DNA from: Lingula anatina
Taxonomy: Eukaryota > Brachiopoda > Lingulata > Lingulida > Lingulidae
Assembly (NCBI RefSeq): GCF_001039355.2
Contig: NW_019775846.1
Span: 312,001-364,554 of the forward strand
Length of the DNA: 52,554 bases
Direction of reading: 5' to 3'
The notes below the pieces were generated by a model. That model made no database searches. It saw only the letters and a program-made list of their open reading frames with translations, and was not told the DNA's origin. Positions 37,547 through 49,500 of the stretch are shown piece after piece. The position numbers were made by a program, and so were the translations under genes. How positions within the stretch are numbered: position 1 is the stretch's first letter; the number at the start of each line of letters is the position of its first letter.

Positions 37547-40500
37547 AACAGTGGTAATATTCTGAGAATGTCCACAGGATTTTTAATCATATTCTAATAA
37601 GATATGTTTTAATATATATTCGTCATTGAGAAAATTTTTCATGGAGTAAAAATAATATTCACTCCCCCAGCTGTTCAGTGTTTCAGGCTAAATACTCTTT
37701 CCAACAGGAAAAAGGTTGATTGAAAACGTTTCTCTGAGAAACGTGAGCTCTTCATCAACTCTCTGGGTCCTATTTTGCCATCTGTTGAACAAATAAACTC
37801 CCCTGTACATGGAATACCAGTACAAATTACATGTTAAACATGTGTTAATTACAAAGTTATCAGGGGGAGCCCATAATTGCTTTAGCAAAGAAACCACTAA
37901 AACCACTTTTATCTCTCAAAATTGCTGTATCTTTTTAAGGAAAATGTACTTTAAGGTCAGATTTTATTAGATATAGGGTAGAACCACTGCTAAAATGTAT
38001 CCTGTCCCCAGACAGACTTGAGAACAGACTCAGGTTGTGTACAACAGAGATTTTTGTCTTGTGATTAAAAAAATAAACAATTATTTTGTTACTAATTTAA
38101 AGAAATGTACTTTAGGGTCAAGGTGACAAAAATGTTCAAACCTTGCTGAGACACAGCATTTCCTGTTCAAAACTATAATTGGTTTGAAAGCTCAATGACA
38201 ACACCACTCTTGCGAGTTCAAGGTTTTTTTTAATCCTTAACATTTTTAAAGAGTGCTGCTTCGTGGGTTATACAACTTTTTCAGCTAAACAGCAAATACT
38301 GACTAAAATTCATAAAGATAAACAAGAACTAAAATACAGTATTAATTCACAACATACAGTGCAAAGGACTTTATTTTTTGATAGTACAGATTCAGAATAT
38401 GTGGGAAAGTTTTTTTTTCTAAATGTAATACAGAGGTGAAAGCTCTGCCCAGTGCTAGATAGATAGATAACCTTTAAAAACTGGTGTACAGAAATCCTGA
38501 GTTGCAGCTTTCTGGACAAGTTGATTTATCACATTTTCAGCAGCTAGATAAATATATACATTTGCAAACATTATTTACCATGTATTTTCAAAATACAAGC
38601 AAGAAAGACTTTTTTACCTTAAAGGTGTTGGGTTTGTTGCTATAATTTTTTCTTTTGCTTAAAATGAAAGGGTTTTAGTATTTCTTAAAATTTGTTTCAT
38701 TCCCTAGGTTCAAAATAAGATTGGGGCATTGTAAATTATGTTTTTTTAGATTTAATTTAGCCACCTGCTTTAACATAAAATATCAATTTCTCTTAAATCA
38801 TTTTAGTATAATTTTTCCTGCCTAAAATAATAAAAGTATTTAATTTTTTGAAATGCAAATGCTGTATTAAAAATGCTGCAGCAAAACAACCTGTCCCATA
38901 AAATGAATGGATATTTTTTTAATATGTAAAAAAAATCATTTAGTAGCATTAACCATGGAATAAAAAACCATATGGGCCCTAATTTGCTGGCTCAACATGT
39001 GAAATTAATAAACATCAGAGGGTGGATAAAACTTCCACACATCCCACCTGATAAAATTTAAGTATAAAGTTAGCTTAATGTCAAGACCAGTGTTTCACCT
39101 GCCACCATGATAAGTTACCCTGCTGCCCATTAAATAAAATCCCCCCAAAAAATATTATTTTATTGCTGAATAGACAGAAGCATTGAAACCTTCTAGAAGG
39201 AAGCAGTAGCAGTACTATTTGTATGTAGATATATATATGTGACAATATATTTCCCACACTTTTGGAATTCATTTGCCAGTGAATTTTCTACCACGTGGAA
39301 AACAAGCAACACACGGCAGTGTTTTCGGAATGGGTGCATTCAGTGAAAGACACACTTCAGTTTACCTTTACAAACTCTCCGATGTGTCAGAGGTTTGGTA
39401 GGGTCACGGTAATATCCCTCTACACAATAGTGGCAATGCCGTCCTTTAGTATTGTGTCTGCATTTGATGCAGACGCCACCACTGCGCCTCCCAGACAGCA
39501 GGTACAATTCCTTGTTGAAACGACACATACGAGCATGTAGGTTGCAATTGCAGGCTGCAAGAAAAGAAGGAGTAGAAAGTGGTAAGAAAACATACTATAC
39601 CTTTGCAAGCCCTACGGTGGGTCATGGGTTTTGTGGGGTCACGATAATACCCTTCTTTGCAATAGTGACAATTGCGTCCTGCCGTGTTATGTCTACAGTT
39701 TAGGCAGACACCACCACTCTTGCGCCCAGATAAATTGTATAACTCCTTATTGAAGCGACATTGCCGGGCATGGAGGTTACAGTTACAGGCTGAAAGTAGA
39801 TGGAAGGTAGAAACACACTTAACAAACAAATTAGGTGCAGTTAGTTTGTGGAAAAAGCACATTATTATTTTGTCTAACAAATTAGTAATGCGGCACACTT
39901 TTTACTGAGGGTAATCATTTCACACAAAAAGTGCACAACAAAATAAATAAATAAAGTACTAATGGCAGATCCATTCAATTTTAGAAGTAAATGTTATAAT
40001 TGAGAAAAAAGGATGAAGTCATAGCAAACTAGCACTAAACTATGCAACTGGCTGTCACTAGATTCCATATTAAAAATGTGTAAGTAAATGATGAACATAT
40101 TGCATGTGATGATAAATTTGCGTCACAGTATTTTTCAAAAGATGTGTGGAAACCGTGTGTATTATGATATGGGACCCTCTGCAGTTGTATTTAATATTTT
40201 GTTAAGAAAGATGTTTATTTCAGCAATTTGATAGTTTCAGGAGTGCTGTTATTCTACGTTGATTTTGGAGACTAGATATAAAATAACAATGAAAATGTGT
40301 GTTACATTAAAAAAGGTGAAAGATATGAGGTTCTTTTTCAAGATCTAAATTGAAAAACAAAATTCGATATGCTGTCATAAAGAGAAAGAGAATTAAACAA
40401 AATAGGTACAAACCATTACCAAGTGATCATTTTATCAAATTTTAGTCACAGTGCAAGTGCGAGTTAGCAGAGATTAGTTTTGTTTTTAAACTTGTCCTAG

Positions 40501-43500
40501 GATAGAGACTATTTTGCTTCTTTATTCCATCAGAAATCAGGTCAGCCAATGTCACCCAGCCAAATAAGGAAACCGTGTCTGATAACTGTACCAGTTGACA
40601 TAGATACTAGAAATCGATTTATTATATCCACATCAATGCATGGAATTTTGCTTCTATTTTCATAAGAGATAGAATGGCATATTTGATAATAACAGCTGTC
40701 CTGAACAAGGGAGTGAATTTTGGCAAAAAAAGAATCCAACGCAATTTGTGGTATCTGACTACCTTTTCCGTGACATTAAAGTTGATCATGGTGTTGATTT
40801 ACAATTGATCCGAAAATCGCATGATGTTTTTTTTTCTTTTTAAGAAATATGAGGGTTCTGAATTAGATTTCGACACAAAGATATAAAATAATCAACTAAG
40901 ATTTCCATAATAAAATAAATGAAAAGGTGTCAATTTGGAAAAAATAAATTAGTAAAGAAACTACTTTCACAGATTTTGATAATCACGAAAATAAAGCAAA
41001 TCAATACATAACTTCAAACTGTCTGATAATGAATCAAAACAGACAATTGGAAAAACAAATTTATAATTATTAATTTTTTATCATTAGCGACAGCTTCGTT
41101 TCGGGTATCGGTCGTAAGTAGCAAAATCGACACCCTTGCATTAATTTACATTTACGAAAGTTTCCTGAATTCATTAAAGTCAATTTTAAAATTTAGCCAC
41201 GAAATTCGGTACAAAAACTAGAATTTGTAAGCAAATGCATGACCAAACTGTTTCATTCTTGGTTTAGAAATCGGAAGGGCGCAGTAAATTTGTCCTTTTT
41301 GGCATTGAGGAGCAGCTAGTCTGAATACAGCAAAACTATCACCTGGCTCGCGCTAAAAAGACATGCCTAGAATCTAGACTATAAGCAACTGAAATTAGAC
41401 TTGTCAGGCGGGGCAAAGGAGCAGACGATCAGAGCATGTTTTTTGGGTGAAACGGATGGCAGCTTTAGTTATGTTATTCGTAGGTCTAGAAAGAAAAGTT
41501 ATGGAGTGAAAGCTGCGCAGCACATGGTGCATATTAAAAATAACAAAACTAGTAAAAGAGGTTGTTATTGGTTTTTTAAGAATCCTGGTTAAAGAAATAA
41601 AGAATCCCGGTTCCAATAAGCAGTAAAACTCAATAAAGGTGTGTTTGGATTTCTCCTTTTTTATCCAGCCAGTTGGTCGTAACTTTGGCGATTTTTAAAA
41701 AGATATTTAAACGCACACAATTGCACAAGACATAATATATATGAGTTTATAGATATTTTAAACATCAGACAACAAATGTCAACATGTTCACATTTCAATA
41801 TTGGAACATATTGCACATATTGACATGTAAAACACACATACACTCATGGCAATAAATATCTATATTAAAAAAACTAGAATATCGCATTGATAAATAAAGA
41901 AAACATCATTTATCAAAAGCTATGAATTAAAAAAAAAGTACATGATTTAAAAGTCGTTGTCAACAGAAACGAGTATTATTATATTCGTATTAATCAAATA
42001 CGCTTTTGCTTGGGCGCTGGAAGGCATGGTTGCTTCCCCATGAAAACATTTCAAATGAGTAGATCAAAGTAGCATTGAAAACTGGGATAATTTGCAGGTG
42101 TGTAAACTCCATTGTGAAACCGGTATACATGATTTTACCTTGCTCACCATCAGCAGCGCTAGGGGTGTTTTTATCGGAGTTAACTGACTGTAAGACTGAC
42201 GAACTAATTATTATATAGATTTGTTTTGCCGTCCCAGTTGAAATATGCAAAAAGTTGAAACGATATTGTTGTAAGGCCATTATCACAGGAAGGGCGCGTC
42301 GGGGGCAAGTTTCTCACAATAAATACAGTTACATTCTTTAAATTTGGATTTATTTACAGTCGGGGATTAACAGTCCAGTAGCAATATTTGCACTTTGGAT
42401 TTTGGGTTATTTCCCTTCTCTCAATTGCTGAATAAATAGAGAGATGTTGAAAAAGGTAACCTCAAATTTCCCATGGCAATATATACTTGCCGACTATCTA
42501 CCCGCTTGACACCACACCACGACGTATGGCCATTGTTAAATTGTTACAAAGATTTCTTGTGTACATTTCAACTGGGGGTGGAGGGTTAAGTATGAAGGCG
42601 GTATTGTAGATGTATTGAATATAGCCACGTTTGAGAGCTCACTATTACAATCTTCAAGTCTTCGTAAGTGCGAAAGATGATGGCCAAATTCCTTGTTATG
42701 TGCTCAAATTTCCGCCCTGTATAAAATCATTATGTTTGCTGTAAAGAATCGGACAGAAGTTGAATCAATCAATCACTCCTCACATAGTATTACCACTGTC
42801 ACTGGACTTACGTTCAAGAATACTAACTTCAAATACTAAATATATTGAAGTTTTTGCATAGAGCACGGAGCATATTTTTTGTGTGGAACTTTAATTACTA
42901 GATGCTTTGAAGTTAATGTATAAAAATCTTTGGAAGATATTATGAAGCAAGCAAATTTATGGACATACGTTGTTATACTGTGTGGCCTTGTAATTATTTT
43001 ATGCCACGGAAATATGCAAAGGGCATCTTTGCATTCGTTTGAGAGAGAGAAAGAGAGAGAGAGGGTGCCATCTCTCACGACCTAACCGTGAGCTAAGACG
43101 GGCATTGGTAGGTCCTAGCCGTGAGCGAGAATGTGATGAACAACAGAACGCATTTTATGTCACAGGAGTAATAAATTATACGAAGGTCGTTAATTTCCTA
43201 CAAGCCGTGGTAACGGTTTAATATGGGATAAATATCGCAACATCTAGCTATTTATATTTCGAATCATTTTAAAAAAGGAAAGTCTCAAGTGAAATATTTT
43301 AATAATTTGTTAGTGCCTCAGAAAGGTCTATTAGTTAATATGTAACAGATGTCTCAAACGTTTAGACCTGGATTTACTGATAAAAAGGGTATGGGTTATT
43401 AGTGCTACAATAACGCTGACAATCAGAACACTTCGTCCACACAATATAGCAACACCGAATTGACACTTCGATGTTAGCGAGTAAGTCTTATGGGCTTTAT

Positions 43501-46500
43501 AATTATATACCAGCGCATACCTTAACTGGGTAATTGTAAATACCTATCATTGGCAAACTGTATCAACACTTAGGATCTGACCAACGCCACGTAACACCTT
43601 AACAATCGTTTGATCTTTATCGCACCAAGCTCCCAGCTTGACCGGGGGTGAAGGGAGACACCCGTCCATATATAGAAAAACAGTTTATTGCTTTCGTGCA
43701 ACGTTTTTAAGAATGTCTTTCCTTTGAGAGTACAGTAAGCCTTAAGTTCTAAGTTTGCCGCGGTGTTTGATTGTAAATTTACTCTTTTGTATCTTCACAG
43801 TTTGGTGTGAGAAACGGTGGCCCGAGTTCTTTGTTAATTGAGGTTATCGCATATTTTTTTTCATCAAGACGCAACAATTGCTAAGAAGCTAATAGGATAT
43901 CACCGAACGCACGGGAGAAAATTACTTGCGATAGAAAAACTGAAAGTCGAGCGTGAGTCTACGGGTGCGATAACAGAAAGAAAACAAGAGTCAGGTTGCT
44001 ATGAAAACCACCTTCTCTGTATCCCTCTAAAGAACGCACCGTACACCTTTTCGGTACCTTCTTATTTGTGAAATAAACATAGAGGCGAGGTCGTGAGATA
44101 TAATAGACTGACACATTTCAGAGTTCAATTTGCAGGAAATTGGTATGGTCGGAGAAAAATATATTCATGGGTGTTTTTTCTTTACTTTGCTGTTCCGAAG
44201 CTTTCGTGTATTCAAAGTTGTAATTAACTCTGGTTTTCGAAAAATACTTCCACGTGATGGTTTCAATGGTGTTGATGAAGAAATAAAAGATTGATCATGT
44301 TATCGATGAAAGTACGTTTGTTCCCGTTACACAAGACCCGCGGGTCGTGCACCGAACACGACACCCAGATTGGATGCAAATGGTGATGACATGAGCTCTT
44401 GCTTACATTAACCGATAATGGTATCAATCGCTACTTCATTATAACGTATAATTTTCATAAACATTGCAAAAATGCCTGTCTTTGAGCTCAAGACAAATAT
44501 TTCTGCAATACGATGCCTGCATCTCTACTTCTTTGCACGTCGAACATTTAGTATGACCAACGTTATGCAATGTGTAATTTGAATCTGGAAAAGGATTCTG
44601 TCATCAAACGTTTGTTCTGAGCGTCGACGTGCGAAAGAAATAAATATCCACCATCACCCCTTGAAAAGACACAAGAGAGCACACCGCCACTTAAAAACAG
44701 TACAAGTCTGGTGCTTGAACCATGGCAGAAAGTTTTACGACAAAGATCTCTCCTATATCACCGTTAATCTAGACGGAGGTGATTTATTCCAATGTCTGCT
44801 GCTCGTAAAAATACGACATACCTCCGGATCAGTTCGCATTTTGTCAAGCTCCACATTTCACGAGCGACCACGGCGTGGGTCTTATGCGATGTACCTATTA
44901 TAACAATTTAGATTGACAGATTTACAGCTATTTACAAAATATGTATTAAATGTTTATACATGAATTATGAGTATTTATCAATTTGTACGCGAGTAAATTG
45001 CCGGAAAACGCTATGTTATGTGTCCATTATACCGGACACAAAACCAACTATTTAAAGCAGAAAGAAAAGCAAATGTCTGTCAAATTAGATATTTACTTCT
45101 TACTTTAATGGGTACCGGCGATCACCTTCCACTGACACCTGTATAAATGATCAGAACAATAGACTGGAATTTACGAAAAATTAGATCTCTTCTCGTCATA
45201 ACAATAGGCCACCGCAATCGCGCTGCCAGCTGGGGGGAGAACGACACAGATGGCCGGAAGTGAAGCGAAGTTTAAATGCTTGATATCATGTAATCGAAAT
45301 ACTAACTTTTGTCACCCTATTGTTTTCCAGCAGGGCAGATCCGCATAGAACATGTTGATACAAGCCGCAAGATTGGTCGGTATTCATATATTGATTCAGC
45401 AATTAATTTTCACTTTACAGGCTTTGTAAGTAATATATTTATCTTTATGCTGACGTGAAATGAAGATTACTGCAGGTTGTTTTCACTAGTATTGAGAGAT
45501 GTTTTTTCAAGGCGCGTCATTTTGAATCACCATGTGAGTTCCTTCCTGCTCTTAAACGACTATTCTTTTGCGTAGAATGATCTGATCCCCTGTAAGAATA
45601 TCTCCTCTTCCCATTAAAGTGAACGAAGTGAATCATTCAACTTCTTGGCCTTGGGCGATCATAGGGGGCAAGATACGTTAAAGGTGTCGAACAATAAAGA
45701 ATTTAATGGCACTCTCTAATTGACTCTTTTTACCGAGTGACACTGAGGGCACAAAAGTTCTGTCGGCAAAAACACACAGGAGAATTTTTCACAAAGTCAC
45801 TGCTTTGACAGTGTAAATTTGCACTCGATCGTTTTGGCAAATACAACATACAATGATACTACAATCTGCCCTACAAAAGAAGAGAGGGGAATAGTGCGTG
45901 CCGCTGTTATTTTTATTTCTCCCGATTATTTATTTTCCAATGCTCTCTAGACTAAAATTTAACACGGGATGTGTAGTCACGAATCCATCTTTATTGTAAG
46001 ACGGGAGAAAGTACACAGCAAGTAATTATCGTCGTCTCTCATTTGCCTTTTTATACCTTTATAAACCGCGAGGGCAAATTTTACTATCCTTGTATGAGCC
46101 AAATTGGCCGAATTCCATGAACCGAGACACAGGTGCACCGTCTTTTTTTGTCAAGTGACAGGTAAAAAGGAAGAAATCAGTAAAGTAAAGGGGAGACAAT
46201 AGAGATAATGTGAAAAAATTACGCATGTGTTACTGGCTCTATCTTAACAAGCTGGTTGATAATGTTAACAGTCGACTAGGTGTGAACCAGAAAGATAGAC
46301 AGAGATACTGAGGGGGTTGTCAAGCGGAACGTTCAGGGGTTTGTAGTTCATCTGTGCACCTGTGACCCGTGAAAATCACTGCGGGATCCGAGAAGAAAAG
46401 AGGGCTTTGTCGTACAATTGATGTCAAATCAAGACGCCCGTGATTACAAAACTTCTTGAAAGTTTAAAATACAGAGGCGACACAAGTCGCATTTCATCAC

Positions 46501-49500
46501 ATTTTTGCCCCACCACTAACTTTTTACCGCAGACAGATTTCTTTGTTATCGTCTCTATGATTTTGATTGTGCCACCTTTCTCAGTGATTTCTGTCTCTCG
46601 GCGAGTGGTCATTTCCCTCGTGTGTTAAGTGTGTCAATCACCGCCTGTTAAGGAATTCTTTTCAATTAATGACTTCACAATCGACTGCCCATCGCTGCTG
46701 TTTACCGATTCAATGATTAGCCACTTAGAGTAGGTGTGAAACGCTGTCACTGTCAATTAAGCTCGATGCTAATTGGACGATAAAAATGATATGTCGTAGT
46801 GCAGCTATATTCTTGCCTGGGGTAACAACTAGGATTTGGTAGGAGGAGATGTGATTCTTTTGATGTATTTCTCATATGCTTTGGGCATATTCAACATATA
46901 ATCCTGCAAATATCATTCACATATGCTACAGGTAATTTGAGCCGTCTGAAGTTGGGGTGATCACGATGGCATAGCTCGTTTTTATATAAAAAAGAATAAA
47001 AAACAGTGTTCTTTTTTGCTTTAAGCCGGGAAAAAGGTAAAGGCCCAAGTCTCATTGTAACAACAACGAAGCCGCCCCTTCCAGGTCATGAATGATTAAA
47101 AGACAAACAGACAAACACATTAGTACCCTCAAGCTACCAAAAGTGCAGGTTCCGCTTTTTAAGTCACGGTAATTGTCCCACCCTTAGTGAAGAAGTGTTA
47201 ACCGCCTGTGGCGGACCCATGAGTAAGAGGAAAAGGAGTTGAATTGAGCTATACATTTTGAATTGAACCAAAACGTTTGTATGCTATACCATTACCCTGT
47301 GTTACTCGATAGTCCAAATAAATACCAGCGTAAAAGCTTAAAGTTTAGGTAAGCGCCAAGCTTCCAGTTGCAAGTATCCCTCTTTAACTTGATGAAGTAG
47401 CGGTAGTTTCCCGTAAAGATTTACGAGTGAAGAACGATATCTGTGCTTGTGGTGTGTTGATGTGCATAACATATAAATATTGAAGGGTATTAACTCTCTG
47501 TTGAAAGTTCAGGAGTAAATATGCAGAGGGAGGGAAAAGTATCCGCAATTGTGGGGATTAATTGGGTGCCTGATCGCTTACCACTAGCAGCCAGCCCATC
47601 AAAGGTTTTAACACGTCAGGAAACACGTGAAGCGTTAACACACGAAACATTCGTGCTTGGTCCGGAGGCAAATAACGAGCTACTACTAACAAGATGGTCG
47701 GGGATAAACCAGTTATACGGATTAAGGGTCAGAGTATGTGTGAAAAAAGAGACAATATTTGCGAGCTTAATTAAATTTCGAGATCGCGTTCACTCCCTTT
47801 CTATCATCTCATCTCCTGCTTTCGAGTGCGCTCTGAGAGCAGTGACATAATGTTATCAATGATAAAGCCAAATTTTCCCTTCTTTCATTCAAAAATGTTC
47901 ACCCCACTGCTAAAACGCATTTATGCTATCAGAATGAGCTTAACGACTGCATGTGTGCTCTAATTACACCTTTCCCAAAAATATAGATGTTGAGACTCCA
48001 TAGCACTCTGGTATTCATCCTTACAAACCACTTCATATTTGTCAAGATCTTATTTCATCACTTCTGTAGTTCAACTCAGCGACGCACGCTTAGGATTTCA
48101 GAGATTGACAATTCGTCCGCAAAATTTTTTTTTTTCAGTCATCAAGGTCTGCGTAGTTCTTTTACACGTAGATGGTAGATGCCTATACCAAACCCGATTT
48201 TAAGAAAACAAACAACTATCGCTGGTGCAATCACGATTAGGGACATTAGAGTATATATGACAAGGCGTATCGTATTTCATCAAGTTTTTACTGAAAACAT
48301 TCGGATATTATTAAGAGCACATTCCCGCCGGCCAAAGAGCTAGGGGTTGGAAAAAAACTTTTCATTCATACATTAGTATTTGCTCCATAAAATAGACATT
48401 TTAACGCGCTGCTCTTGTTAGTGACATACGCCTGAGATGTGAAAAGGTCGTTTAGAAAGAACCACAAACAAAACATCACATTCGTCTTGTTAGGAAAAGG
48501 GGTTGGTGTTTTGACAATCGGGCGATGTACGAGTTGGCGGGGACATACATCGATGAGTTGACTGAAAGCTGCGACGAGCTGTGGGGATTAAGCCATGTGG
48601 GAAAACACTTGGGGATTATACAGACAAACCCAACAAGCAATTATACAAAAAAGACAGAGAGAAAAACGACGTGTGGAAAAGCTTCACATTTCTACACAGC
48701 GTTTTAATCAATGAGAGATGTTCTCGGAAGGAGGAAAAAATCGAAGTAAATGAAAAAGGTCTCTGTATTAATTCGCACTTTGCTGAATGCTTTAATTTAC
48801 ATTCCGAAAAGTAATAGCACTTCCTGTGATTGACAGGCCCTTGATAACAATCTATCTTCAATCTTAACAAGCTGAAACCGATTTCAGGGAGGAAACAAGA
48901 AGTTGAATGAATGAATCTCTGCCGTAGATAGAGAGATAATAAGAACCATCTCCCTGGCTTCTTTTAGCTCTGGTAGGTCGTAAGAGACAAAGGCACATAC
49001 AGTAATTGAAAGCAACGGATAGTATATCCACAATAAATAAATTTTATGAAGAACAGAACTCGGTAATAAATAAGACTGAACTGACATGTGCAAGGGGTGT
49101 TTGGGGGCTTTGATGTTTGTGGTTGTTGAAAGGTACGACTCGGCCACATGAGCTGAGAGCGGTATGTTTCTTTAGTCCTAGACACGCGTTTCAGAGCGAA
49201 CTGGTGTAATTATGAGAGGAATTCGGGGATTTTTCTCGCACTGTTTCATCCTGTCCACAGTTAGCAGGTTTATGTCGTCTCGCAATACACTCCATGCTTT
49301 ATGGGAGGTCAAGTTATTATAACGTGAATGAGTGAAGAGGCCGCGAACGATAGGTGATACTTAAATTATGAAAAATTACCCGTTTCTCTGACAGCTTCTT
49401 ATCTTTTCCATCTACACCTACTGATGAGTTAAATGAAGCCCTTACCTAGGTAAAGGATAAGATCTACTGACAATTCGGAATATTTACTAACATTCTTTTC

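Noticed and set aside
39366-39789. Tandem LE2 exons as an assembly duplication or haplotype artefact
   Set aside because: The copies differ at 52 of 189 bases with mostly silent changes, and the intervening DNA is different. That is far beyond allelic or assembly duplication.
39366-39789. A netrin with four LE repeats (both LE2 exons included)
   Set aside because: The frame would allow it, but the 46-bp gap is unlikely to be spliced and netrins have three LE repeats. Kept only as the alternative that transcripts could prove.
43081-43128. Two similar strings CCTAACCGTGAGC and CCTAGCCGTGAGC
   Set aside because: A single imperfect short direct repeat beside a microsatellite. Nothing ties it to a function.
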